A stretch of DNA of 64,000 nucleotides, taken from NCBI RefSeq assembly GCF_015040615.1, contig NZ_CP060402.1, positions 2,232,001-2,296,000 on the forward strand, in the 5' to 3' direction. Source of the stretch: Microbacterium sp. YJN-G. GTDB lineage: Bacteria; Actinomycetota; Actinomycetes; Actinomycetales; Microbacteriaceae. The notes beneath the pieces are model-generated. The model was given only the letters and a program-made list of their open reading frames with translations, did not search any database and was not told the origin of the DNA. Made by a program: the position numbers and the translations under genes. Shown here piece by piece: positions 8,925 to 16,743 of the stretch (positions within the stretch are counted from its first letter, which is position 1; each line of letters begins with the position of its first letter).

Positions 8925-10486
8925 CCCGCGAACGCGTCGGTGGTCAGGCTGCGGGCCTTCTGCAGCGCCGGGGCGAGATCGGCGATCAACCGCGGCGGGC
9001 CGGAGATGAACGCGTTACGCGCCGCGATGTCGGGCACGACGCGCTCCAGGCCCGCGGCATCCAGCCGTACGCCCTGTGCCCACGTCCAGTTCGGGGCGAG
9101 GCTGGTCGGCTCGTCACGGGTGAACACGATCGCCCGCACCCCTGTGGCCTCGAGCTCGTCGCGGAACGCCAGCTCGGCCGCCTCGGAGGCCACGTAGATC
9201 AGCACGACGTCGCGCTGCACCCCGAGCGACTGCATCTGCCGCAGCTGCGAGACGAACGGCGTCACGCCGATGCCGGCCGCCACCATGAGCGCCGGCGCAC
9301 CGCCTCGTGGCAGCACGAAGTCGCCCCAGGTACCGGTGACGGCCAGCACCGCGCCCGGCTGCGCGGCCGCGAGCGCCCGCTTGTAGCTGGAGGGATGCTT
9401 CTGATCGCCGTCCTTGTAGGCGATGCGCAGCGTGGGCAGGTCGGCGGGCGCCGAGACGAAGCTGAACTCGCGGCGGGTGCCGCGGGCGTCCGGATGCCGG
9501 TGCGGCACGTCGAGCTCGAGGTACTGGCCGGGCAGGAAGCGCAGCCGCCCCCGGGTGCGGAAGGTGAGCTCCTGCGCGGTGGGCGTCACGAAGCGGCGCT
9601 TCTCGAGCACGAGCCGCACCGAGCCGCGCAGCGCGAAGGCGAAGGCCAGCAGGTTGCCGATCAGCAGCGCCCGCTCCTGGCCGAGTGTGAACAGGCCGCC
9701 GATCGCGATCGGCCAGCCGGCGAGGATGCCGACCAGCGCGGCCACGCTGAACTGCTGCCACCGGCGCGGCGGCAGCGTGAGCGGCTCGGAGAGCATGAAT
9801 GCGCCGAGGAAGAGGAACGGGCTCTGCGCGAGCGAGAACAGCACGGCATCCGCCAGTTCGAACGCGAGCCCGGCGGCCTGCAGCTGCACCGCCTGCCGCA
9901 CCACCGAGACCCCGACGGCCACGAGCAGGAACACCAGCACGATGCGCACCTTCTCGGTGCGCCACAGCACCGCCAGCCCCAGCACCGCCACGGCGACCGA
10001 GAGCACCGGCGTGCCGACCCACCACGACGAGAACGATCCGAGCCCGAAGATCGTCACGACCGCGGCGCCGAAGGCGGCCGGGTTGAGGATGTGCCTGCCG
10101 CGCCACGCGATCAGGTACTTCGACAGGCTCGCCACGGCGCCGGCGAGCGCATTGCCGGCGAGTCCGGCGACGGTCAGCGACGGCTGCAGCACGAACAGCA
10201 GGATCAGCGCTGTGACCAGCGACGACTCCAGGCGCCACGGCAGACGCAGGATGCGCTGGGCCGCTGCATCCACCGCCGAGATCACCACCGCGAGCACGGC
10301 GAAGGAGGCCAGGATCTCCACGGCGTTCGGCATCCCCGATCCGGTCAGGGACAGGACGATGGCGATGGCGGCCAGGGCGGCCAGGGCGAACAGCACGAGA
10401 CGGTACATCGAGATGGCGCCGAGGACGGCGAGAACCCGCTGCCGCAGCGCAGTGAAGGTGACGGTCACCCCTCCACTCTTCCGCAT
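8918..10486 (-). CDS. Membrane flavin reductase: RnfD/NqrB-like membrane domain fused to an FNR-type FAD/NAD(P)H domain
   Basis: A 522-aa fusion. Roughly residues 1-290 form a multi-helix membrane region of the RnfD/NqrB type (HILNPAAFGAAVVTIFGLG, then FMLSEPLTLPP). Residues ~300-520 form a ferredoxin-NADP reductase-like domain with the FAD motif RREFSFVSAP, the nucleotide motif MVAAGIGVTPFVSQL and a C-terminal FISGPPRLI. It should pass electrons from cytoplasmic NAD(P)H across the membrane. It is last in an operon after an FMN-binding lipoprotein and ApbE, so the likely acceptor is flavin outside the membrane. Start ATG 10486; a GTG at 10468 with GGAAGAG/GGAGGG upstream is an alternative. 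The physiological electron sink is unknown. Confidence 0.82.
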   Translation of the reverse strand: MRKSGGVTVTFTALRQRVLAVLGAISMYRLVLFALAALAAIAIVLSLTGSGMPNAVEILASFAVLAVVISAVDAAAQRILRLPWRLESSLVTALILLFVLQPSLTVAGLAGNALAGAVASLSKYLIAWRGRHILNPAAFGAAVVTIFGLGSFSSWWVGTPVLSVAVAVLGLAVLWRTEKVRIVLVFLLVAVGVSVVRQAVQLQAAGLAFELADAVLFSLAQSPFLFLGAFMLSEPLTLPPRRWQQFSVAALVGILAGWPIAIGGLFTLGQERALLIGNLLAFAFALRGSVRLVLEKRRFVTPTAQELTFRTRGRLRFLPGQYLELDVPHRHPDARGTRREFSFVSAPADLPTLRIAYKDGDQKHPSSYKRALAAAQPGAVLAVTGTWGDFVLPRGGAPALMVAAGIGVTPFVSQLRQMQSLGVQRDVVLIYVASEAAELAFRDELEATGVRAIVFTRDEPTSLAPNWTWAQGVRLDAAGLERVVPDIAARNAFISGPPRLIADLAPALQKARSLTTDAFAGY

Positions 10487-10526
10487 CCGGCTATGACCGG
10501 GGCGGATGACGGCCTCCGGCGCCGTC

Positions 10527-11381
10527 TCAGACCGTGAACAGCTCGCCGTCGAACCCGCTGGACCACTCGGCGCGGCCGTCGGTGCTCATCCGCACCCAGT
10601 CGACGCCCCAGTTCTCGGCGAGGGCCGCTCCCCCGTCGAAGAACAGCGCGGTGGCGACGGCATCCGCGTGCATGGCGTCGTCGGCGAGCGCCCAGGTCGC
10701 CGCCCACGTGCGCACCGGCACGCCCGTCCGGGCGTCGAGCACGTGATGCAGTCCGTCGCCCCAGGCGCGGCGGTTGATCGCCGAGGCGCACAGCGCGCGG
10801 CCGGCCACCTCGACCACCCCGATCGCCGACGTCGTGTCGTAGGGGTGCTCGAGCCCCACGCGCACCGACCCGCCCCGCACGCGCAGGTCTCCCCCGGCGT
10901 CGACGATGACCCGGCCGTCCACCCCGGTGAGGGCGTCCGTGACCAGGTCGACCAGGCGCCCCTTGCCGAGCGCTCCGACGTCGATGAGGGCCGGGGCGTC
11001 CAGGGTCAGCTCGGATGCCGTCCAGCGCAGCATCCGCTCCCACTCCGGCGGCGCCGCCTGCGGCGCACCGGCGTGCAGCGTGAGCGCCGCGTCGTAGCCG
11101 AGCGCCTCGAGTCCGGCGCCGATGAGCGGACTGACCGCGCCGGCGGTGGCCTCGGTGAGCTCGCGGTACGCCTCGAGCATGGCCGGGGCATCCGGTGGCG
11201 CGGCCACGGTGCCCGGCCGTGCGCGCAGGCGCGAGACGACGGAGTCGTCACGGAAGCGCGACCACGCCGCGTCGAAGTCCGCGACGATCGCGGCCACGTC
11301 GCCCTGCAGTTCTTCGCCCAGCGGAGCGTCGGTCTCGATCTCCCAGGGGGTGCCGATCGCGTCGAACCGCCAGAGGGTCAT
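10527..11381 (-). CDS. apbE: FAD:protein FMN transferase (ApbE family)
   Basis: Transfers FMN from FAD onto a Thr/Ser of target proteins, making a covalent flavoprotein. The 284-aa product has the ApbE core: DVGALGKGRLVD, VDAGGDLRVRGG, and the Mg-binding/active segment DAMHADAVATALFF. There is no signal peptide or lipobox (starts MTLWRFDAIGTPW), as in many Gram-positive ApbE proteins. It lies between the FMN-binding lipoprotein (6-bp gap upstream) and the membrane reductase (40-bp gap downstream), so both are probable clients or partners. Confidence 0.9.
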   Translation of the reverse strand: MTLWRFDAIGTPWEIETDAPLGEELQGDVAAIVADFDAAWSRFRDDSVVSRLRARPGTVAAPPDAPAMLEAYRELTEATAGAVSPLIGAGLEALGYDAALTLHAGAPQAAPPEWERMLRWTASELTLDAPALIDVGALGKGRLVDLVTDALTGVDGRVIVDAGGDLRVRGGSVRVGLEHPYDTTSAIGVVEVAGRALCASAINRRAWGDGLHHVLDARTGVPVRTWAATWALADDAMHADAVATALFFDGGAALAENWGVDWVRMSTDGRAEWSSGFDGELFTV

Positions 11382-11387
11382 GGCGGG

Positions 11388-11840
11388 CTACTCCGCGGCG
11401 TCCCTGACGGCCGCCTCGTCCTTGATCTTCACGACGGCCTGGTCGAAGCCGCCGCTGGTCAGCGACGAGCCGGCGACGCGGTCGACCTGCAGCTCGTCGA
11501 GCTTCTTCCCCACCACGACATCGGCGATGCCCGCGATGAACTGGCCCTGGTACTTCGTGGTCTCCGGGGCGATCGGGTCGCCGACGACCTCGACGTCGGT
11601 GACGACGTCGTCCTCGAGGGTGAGGGTCACCGAGATCGTCTCGACCGTCTCGGGGGTGCGGTACGCGCCCTCGGCGGTGTAGGTGCCGTCGGTGTACGGC
11701 GCGGTCGCGTCGGTGCTGGTCGGGGCCGGGTCGGACTTCGCGGTGCCGGCCTCGGCGGAACCCGAGCAGCCGGCGAGCAGGAGCGCGCCCGCCACGCCCG
11801 CGAGGGCGGTACCGGTGCGCAGCGCGGGATGCGTGTTCAT
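11388..11840 (-). CDS. FMN-binding-domain lipoprotein (extracytoplasmic flavin carrier)
   Basis: A 150-aa secreted lipoprotein. Signal peptide with lipobox LLAGC (Cys25), a Ser/Thr/Ala-rich linker to about residue 48, then a single FMN_bind domain (TDGTYTAEGAYRTP ... GSSLTSGGFDQAVVKIK). The usual flavinylation site reads D-x-V-S-G-A-T-x-T-S. Here it is D120-R-V-A-G-S-S126-L-T-S, so the expected acceptor is Ser126 rather than Thr. Start ATG 11840 with GGGAG upstream and a TAGCCT hexamer at 11860-11865. First gene of a three-gene unit with apbE and the membrane reductase. Role: carrying electrons at the outer membrane face. Confidence 0.85.
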   Translation of the reverse strand: MNTHPALRTGTALAGVAGALLLAGCSGSAEAGTAKSDPAPTSTDATAPYTDGTYTAEGAYRTPETVETISVTLTLEDDVVTDVEVVGDPIAPETTKYQGQFIAGIADVVVGKKLDELQVDRVAGSSLTSGGFDQAVVKIKDEAAVRDAAE

Positions 11841-11886
11841 GCTCCCAGCTTGCGGCATGAGGCTATGCGCGACCCGGATGCCGTTC

Positions 11887-12921
11887 TCAGGCGTCGCCGC
11901 CGAACATGCTCGTGACCGAGCCGTCCTCGAAGACCTGACGGATCGCGGTCGCCAGCAGCGGCGCGATCGGCAGGATCGTGAGCGACTCCCAGCGACGCGA
12001 CTCGCTGAGCGGGATCGTGTCGGTGACGACGACCTGATCGATCGCGGCATCCTGCAGCCGCTCGGAGGCCGGGTCGCTGAACACGGCATGCGTGGCGGCG
12101 ACGATCACCTTGCGCGCGCCGTTCTCCTTCAGCGCCTGGGCGGCCTTGACGATGGTGCCGCCGGTGTCGATCATGTCGTCGACGAGCAGGCAGGTACGAC
12201 CGTCGACGGTGCCGACGATCTCGTGCACCGAGACCTGGTTGGCGACCTTCGGGTCGCGACGCTTGTGGATGATGGCCAGCGGTGCGCCGAGGCTGTCGGA
12301 CCAGGTGTCGGCGACCCGCACACGGCCCATGTCGGGCGAGACGATGGTGAGGGTCTCGCGGTCTTCGGCGGTGAGCGTGCCCTGGAAGTGCTCGAGCAGC
12401 ACGGGCTTGGCGAAGAGGTGGTCGACGGGGCCATCGAAGAAGCCCTGGATCTGCGCGGCGTGCAGGTCGACGCTCATCACCCGGTCGGCACCGGCGGTCT
12501 TGAGCATGTCGGCGACAAGGCGGGCGCTGATCGGCTCGCGGCCGCGGCCCTTCTTGTCCTGACGGGAGTACGGGTAGTACGGGGCGACGACGGTGATGCG
12601 CTTGGCGGATGCGCGCTTGGCGGCGTCCAGCATGATGAGCGTCTCCATGAGCCACTCGTTCACCGGCTCACCGAACGACTGCACGATGAACAGGTCGCAG
12701 CCGCGGATCGACACCTCGAAACGGGCGTAGATCTCACCCGATGCGAAGGTGCGGTGCTCGACCGGCGCGATCTCCTGCCCGAGGGCGGCGGCGACGGCGG
12801 CGGTGAGCTCGGGATGCGAGCGGCCTCCGGCGACGACCAGCCGCTTCTTCGTCTTCGCGATGAGACCGGGGGCGACCCCGTTCGCGCGATCCAGTGCAAC
12901 CGTCTTCTTCTTGTGCCCCAT
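11887..12921 (-). CDS. prs: Ribose-phosphate pyrophosphokinase
   Basis: Makes PRPP from ribose 5-phosphate and ATP for nucleotide, His and Trp synthesis. 344 aa. The N terminus (MGHKKKTVALDRANGVAPGLIAKTKKRL) is about 25 residues longer than in E. coli Prs, as is common in actinobacteria. Conserved elements are RSHPELTAAVAAALG, FASGEIYARFEVSIRGCD, YPYSRQDKKGRGREPISARLVADML, and the PRPP loop LLVDDMIDTGGTI. Ten bases follow the glmU stop, the standard actinobacterial glmU-prs order, so co-transcription is expected. Confidence 0.96.
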   Translation of the reverse strand: MGHKKKTVALDRANGVAPGLIAKTKKRLVVAGGRSHPELTAAVAAALGQEIAPVEHRTFASGEIYARFEVSIRGCDLFIVQSFGEPVNEWLMETLIMLDAAKRASAKRITVVAPYYPYSRQDKKGRGREPISARLVADMLKTAGADRVMSVDLHAAQIQGFFDGPVDHLFAKPVLLEHFQGTLTAEDRETLTIVSPDMGRVRVADTWSDSLGAPLAIIHKRRDPKVANQVSVHEIVGTVDGRTCLLVDDMIDTGGTIVKAAQALKENGARKVIVAATHAVFSDPASERLQDAAIDQVVVTDTIPLSESRRWESLTILPIAPLLATAIRQVFEDGSVTSMFGGDA

Positions 12922-12930
12922 CCGAGCCGC

Positions 12931-14361
12931 CTACTCCGCCGTTCGTTCGCGCGCGGCGGCATCCGCCGCGCCGGTTCCTGCTCTGTTCTTCTCGACCCAC
13001 CCCTCGATGTTGCGCTGAGGGGCGACGCTCATGGCCAGGGCACCAGCGGGGACGTCCTTTCGGACGACGGCGCCTGCACCGGTCTTCGCACCAGCTCCCA
13101 GCCTAACGGGCGCGACGAGCACCGTGTGCGAGCCGGTGTGCACCTCGTCACCGATCTCGGTGCGGTGCTTGTTGACGTCGTCGTAGTTCGCGGTGATGGT
13201 GCTGGCGCCGAGGTTGACGCCGCGGCCGATGGTCGCATCGCCCACGTACGACAGGTGCGGCACCTTGCTGCCCTCGCCGATCTGTGCGTTCTTCGTCTCG
13301 ACGTAGGCGCCGATCTTGCCGTGCGCCCCCAGCACGGTGCCCGGGCGCAGGTACGAGAACGGTCCGACGGTGGCCTCGGCGCCGACCACGGCGAGGTTCG
13401 CGTCGCTGCGGCGCACCACGGCGTCCTCGCCGATCTCGCAGTCCACCAGGGTGGTGTCGGGGCCGATGGTGGCGCCGGAGGCGATCACCGTGGCGCGCAG
13501 GATCTGGGTGTTCGGCAGGATGGTGACGTCGGGGGCGAGCTTGGCGTCGTCGTCGATCCAGGTGGTGGCGGGGTCGATGATGGTGACGCCCTCGCGCTGC
13601 CAGCGCCGCACGATGCGCTCGTTGAGCACCCGGCCCGCCTCGGCGAGCTGGGCGCGGTCGTTGACGCCGAAGGTCGAGGCGACGTCGGGGGCGAGCTCGG
13701 CGGCCACGGGCTCGGCGGCGCCGCGCAGCAGGCCGATCACGTCGGTGAGGTACATCTCGCCCTGCGCGTTGTTGCGGTCGACCTGCGCCAGGAAGGTGCG
13801 CAGCGCCGCGGCGCGGAAGACGTAGACGCCGGCGTTGATCTCGGTGACCGCGGCCTCGTCGTCGGTGGCGTCCTTCTGCTCGACGATGCGCTCGACGACG
13901 CCGTCGGCGCCGCGGATGACGCGCCCGTAGCCGGTCGGGTCGTCGAGGTGCGCACTCAGCAGCGTGGCGGCGGCGGATGCTGCGCGGTGACCCGCGATGA
14001 GCGTCTCGAGGGTCTGCGACTCCAGCAGCGGCACATCGCCCGAGAGCACGAGCACGTCGCCGTCGAAGTCGGCGGGCAGGGCGTCGAGCGCGACCTGCAC
14101 GGCCCGGCCGGTGCCGGGGATCTCGTCCTGGTCGACGACCACGGCATCCGGGTACTGCTCGACGAGGGTGGCGATGACCTGCTCGCGCTCGTGCCGCACG
14201 ACCACCTCGATGTGCTGCGCGCCCAGGGCGCGCGCGGTGCCCAGCACATGGCCGACCAGCGGCCGGCCGCCGATCTCGTGCAGCACCTTGGGCAGGCGCG
14301 ACTTCATGCGCGTGCCCTGTCCTGCGGCGAGGATGATGATCGCGAGCGTGTTCTCCGTCAT
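12931..14361 (-). CDS. glmU: Bifunctional GlmU: UDP-GlcNAc pyrophosphorylase / glucosamine-1-phosphate acetyltransferase
   Basis: Makes UDP-N-acetylglucosamine for peptidoglycan. 476 aa. The N-terminal uridylyltransferase domain starts MTENTLAIIILAAGQGTRMKSRLPK. A left-handed beta-helix acetyltransferase domain begins around residue 250 (VTIIDPATTWID ...) and carries GPFSYLRPGT, YVETKNAQIGEGSKVPHLSYVGDA and NYDDVNKHRT. The ATG at 14361 is two bases from the 3' end of the upstream tRNA-Gln gene, so there is no room for a normal ribosome binding site. The start nevertheless fits the family alignment. prs follows directly. Confidence 0.95.
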   Translation of the reverse strand: MTENTLAIIILAAGQGTRMKSRLPKVLHEIGGRPLVGHVLGTARALGAQHIEVVVRHEREQVIATLVEQYPDAVVVDQDEIPGTGRAVQVALDALPADFDGDVLVLSGDVPLLESQTLETLIAGHRAASAAATLLSAHLDDPTGYGRVIRGADGVVERIVEQKDATDDEAAVTEINAGVYVFRAAALRTFLAQVDRNNAQGEMYLTDVIGLLRGAAEPVAAELAPDVASTFGVNDRAQLAEAGRVLNERIVRRWQREGVTIIDPATTWIDDDAKLAPDVTILPNTQILRATVIASGATIGPDTTLVDCEIGEDAVVRRSDANLAVVGAEATVGPFSYLRPGTVLGAHGKIGAYVETKNAQIGEGSKVPHLSYVGDATIGRGVNLGASTITANYDDVNKHRTEIGDEVHTGSHTVLVAPVRLGAGAKTGAGAVVRKDVPAGALAMSVAPQRNIEGWVEKNRAGTGAADAAARERTAE

Positions 14362-14362
14362 G

Positions 14363-14434
14363 CTCCGCCGCCAGGATTCGAACCTGAACCTCACAGCTCC
14401 AAAGGCTGTCGTGCTGCCGTTACACCACGGCGGA
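14363..14434 (-). tRNA. tRNA-Gln (anticodon UUG)
   Basis: A 72-nt cloverleaf on the minus strand. Acceptor stem TCCGCCG / CGGCGGA with discriminator G, anticodon stem ACAGC / GCTGT with loop CTTTGGA (anticodon TTG), T-arm TCAGG-TTCGAAT-CCTGG. CCA is not encoded. The discriminator base (14363) is followed by one C and then the glmU ATG (14361-14359). A tRNA-Gln next to glmU is, from memory, also found in mycobacteria. Confidence 0.96.
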
Positions 14435-14528
14435 CCGCGGCGCCCCGGCGGGCGCCGCGCATCAAGTCTGCCACGCCGCCGCCTGTGCGACCGTCGGGCC
14501 GCAGGCCGGGGTGCGGGATGATGGGGGG

Positions 14529-15023
14529 ATGAAAGAGGCGGATGAGGTCGATCGGATCGTCAGCGCGTGGAACGTGCAGCGCCCCGACCTGGATTTCTCG
14601 CCCCTCGAGGTGCTCTCGCGCATGGACCGGCTCTCGCGGCAGCTGGACCGCGCCCGCCGCGAGGTGTTCCACCGCAGCGACATCGAGCCGTGGGAGTGGG
14701 ACGTGCTCTCAGCGTTGCGTCGCGCGGGCGACCCGTTCCGGCTCTCACCCAAGCAGCTGCTGCAGCAGACCCTGGTCTCGAGCGGCACCATGACCAACCG
14801 CATCGACCGGCTGGTCGGCCGGCGGTTCGTGCGCCGTGAGGCGGATCCGGTTGACGGGCGCAGCGTGCTGGTCATCCTCACCGACGACGGCAAGGTGCGG
14901 GTGGATGCCGCGATCACCCGCCTGGTCGATGCCGAGGCGGAGCTGCTGCGTGCGCTCCCTCGCACCGATCGCGACCGGCTGGCGGGGCTGCTGCGCAAGC
15001 TCAGCCTGAGCTTCGACTCCTGA
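14529..15023 (+). CDS. MarR-family transcriptional regulator
   Basis: A 164-aa dimeric winged-helix regulator. The HTH core is recognisable (KQLLQQTLVSSGTMTNRIDRLVGRRFV) followed by the wing (READPVDGRSVLVILTDDGK). I took the ATG at 14529, which follows a G-tract (GGGGGG). The gene ends 13 bases before an RluA-type pseudouridine synthase and is divergent from tRNA-Gln/glmU. Nothing in the sequence identifies its ligand or targets. It may be co-transcribed with the synthase. Confidence 0.88.
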   Translation: MKEADEVDRIVSAWNVQRPDLDFSPLEVLSRMDRLSRQLDRARREVFHRSDIEPWEWDVLSALRRAGDPFRLSPKQLLQQTLVSSGTMTNRIDRLVGRRFVRREADPVDGRSVLVILTDDGKVRVDAAITRLVDAEAELLRALPRTDRDRLAGLLRKLSLSFDS

Positions 15024-15036
15024 ACGCCGTCCTGCG

Positions 15037-16008
15037 ATGGCGATGAGTTCTCCCCTCCCGGTGCGCGACGGCGTCGGCGCCACGCGGCTGCACGTGCCGC
15101 TGACCGGACCGTGGCCGACCATCGGCGCGTACATGGCGGAGCGGTTCTTCCACCTCGACCCGGAGCGGCTGCTGCGGCGGTTCGACCGTGGTGAGATCGT
15201 GGCACGCGACGGCTCGGCGCTGAGCCGCGAGACGCCGCTGGGCGCCCACGAGTTCGTCTGGTACTACCGCGAGCCGCCCGTGGAGCGTGAGATTCCGTTC
15301 GAGATCGAGGTGCTGCACCACGATCGCGATCTCGTCGTCGCCGACAAGCCGCACTTCCTGCCGACCACCCCCGGCGGCAAGTATCTGCAGAACTCCGCAC
15401 TGGTGCGGCTGCGCAATCTGCTCGGCATCCCCGAGCTCACCCCGATCCACCGGCTTGACCGGGCGACCGCGGGCCTGCTGATGTTCTCCACCCGCCCCGT
15501 CACCCGCGGCGCCTACCAGCTGCTGTTCGAGCGCCGCGAGGTCGAGAAGGTCTACGAGGCGGTCTCCGCGCTGCCCGCCGGCTGGGATCCGGCATCCGCC
15601 GCCCTGGCGGGACGGCCGTTCCCGATCGTGTTCCGCAACCACATCGAGAAGCTGCGCGCGCACGTGCGCGTGAAGGTCGACGATGCGCGCGAGCCGAACT
15701 CCGAGACGCTCATCGAGCTGATCGATGCCGACGACCACGTCGTGCACACGCTGCTGCGGCCGCACTCGGGAAAGATGCACCAGCTGCGCGTGCACCTCGC
15801 CGCGCTCGGCGCCGGCATCCTGAACGACGGGTTCTACCCCGAGCTGCTGCCGGAGGCGCCGGACGACTTCACCCGGCCCCTTCAGCTGCTCGCGCGCGAG
15901 CTGCGGTTCACCGATCCGCTCAGCGGTGCGCCGCGTGAGTTCATCACGCGGCGCACGCTGCAGCAGGCGCCGGGCCCTTCGACCGGCTCAGGGACCCAGG
16001 CGGGGTGA
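15037..16008 (+). CDS. RluA-family RNA pseudouridine synthase
   Basis: Converts uridine to pseudouridine in rRNA or tRNA. 323 aa. The catalytic motif HRLDRATAGLLMF contains the conserved Asp (motif II). An N-terminal ~90-residue region precedes VLHHDRDLVVADKPHFLPTTPGG. RPHSGKMHQLRVHLAALGAGIL is the C-terminal RluA motif. The last ~13 codons derive from a dispersed repeat (15972-16000), and the stop codon lies in a tandem array, so the native C terminus has been replaced or extended. Target uridine unknown. Start ATG 15037, or 15043. Confidence 0.88.
   Translation: MAMSSPLPVRDGVGATRLHVPLTGPWPTIGAYMAERFFHLDPERLLRRFDRGEIVARDGSALSRETPLGAHEFVWYYREPPVEREIPFEIEVLHHDRDLVVADKPHFLPTTPGGKYLQNSALVRLRNLLGIPELTPIHRLDRATAGLLMFSTRPVTRGAYQLLFERREVEKVYEAVSALPAGWDPASAALAGRPFPIVFRNHIEKLRAHVRVKVDDAREPNSETLIELIDADDHVVHTLLRPHSGKMHQLRVHLAALGAGILNDGFYPELLPEAPDDFTRPLQLLARELRFTDPLSGAPREFITRRTLQQAPGPSTGSGTQAG
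15972..16000 (+). repeat. Dispersed repeat copy a (CTTCGACCGGCTCAGGGACC core)
   Basis: A copy of the ~25-bp family found eight times in the window. It lies inside the 3' end of the RluA-type gene and runs into the 23-bp tandem array. Confidence 0.85.
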
Positions 16009-16079
16009 GGCTGAGGGACCAGGCGGGGTGAGGCTGAGGGACCAGGAGGGGTGAGGCTGAGGGACCAGGCGGGGTGAGG
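15987..16079 (+). repeat. 23-bp tandem repeat, about four copies
   Basis: Units of CTGAGGGACCAGGCGGGGTGAGG occur at 16011-16033, 16034-16056 (one change) and 16057-16079. They are preceded by a diverged unit at 15987-16010 that belongs to the dispersed repeat. The RluA-type stop TGA (16006-16008) is in the first unit; the array ends one base before the convergent metI stop. The dispersed element appears to have seeded the array. Confidence 0.9.
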
Positions 16080-16080
16080 G

Positions 16081-16743
16081 TCAGCGGCGCATGATGACGC
16101 GCGCCAGCTTGGTTCCGAGCAGCTGCACGAGATGCACGAACACGACGATCAGCACGATCGCCGCCCACATCACGACGGGCTCGAACTGGCGGAAGCCGTA
16201 GACCTGCGCGAACGCGCCGAGCCCGCCACCGCCGATGAGACCCGCCATGGCGGTCATGTCGATCAGGGCCACGACGATGAACGTGTAGCCGAGGATGAGC
16301 GGGCCGAGGGACTCGGGGATGGCGACCGTCAGCAGGATGCGCCAGGGCCCTGCCCCCATCGCGCGTGCGGCCTCGATCACGCCCGGCGAGACCGACACGA
16401 GGTGCTGCTCGACGATGCGCCCGATGGCGAACGAGGCCGCCAGGCCGATGCCGAAGGCTCCCGCGTTGATGCCGATGCCTGTGCCGACGAACAGGCGCGA
16501 CAGCGGCATGCCGACCGCCGCGATGAAGATCACGAACGGGATCGGCCGGAAGAAGTTCACGAACAGGTTGAGCACGCCGCTGATGACGCGGTTGGGCAGC
16601 AGCCCGCCCGGGCGGGTGACGTACAGGCCCATGCCGATGATCGTGCCGAGCACACCGGCCATGACCAGCGCGAACGCCGTCATGTACAGGGTCTCACCCG
16701 CGGCCTTCCAGAACTCGGGCAGAAGTTCGATGAGACGGTCCAT
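16081..16743 (-). CDS. metI: Methionine ABC transporter permease
   Basis: Integral membrane subunit of the MetNIQ importer for D/L-methionine, 220 aa. It has about five membrane helices, and the cytoplasmic coupling (EAA) loop is VIEAARAMGAGPWRILLTVAIPESLGP. The start ATG overlaps the metN stop by one base (TGATG), indicating translational coupling. Full family length; no defect seen. Confidence 0.94.
   Translation of the reverse strand: MDRLIELLPEFWKAAGETLYMTAFALVMAGVLGTIIGMGLYVTRPGGLLPNRVISGVLNLFVNFFRPIPFVIFIAAVGMPLSRLFVGTGIGINAGAFGIGLAASFAIGRIVEQHLVSVSPGVIEAARAMGAGPWRILLTVAIPESLGPLILGYTFIVVALIDMTAMAGLIGGGGLGAFAQVYGFRQFEPVVMWAAIVLIVVFVHLVQLLGTKLARVIMRR

Noticed and set aside
11683..14532. 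Plus-strand frame of about 950 codons antisense to prs and glmU
   Set aside because: Low-complexity His/Gly/Asp/Arg-rich translation typical of antisense frames in high-GC coding DNA; prs and glmU are clearly real on the other strand.
15987..16079. CRISPR-like array
   Set aside because: Units are contiguous 23-mers without spacers, and no cas genes are present.
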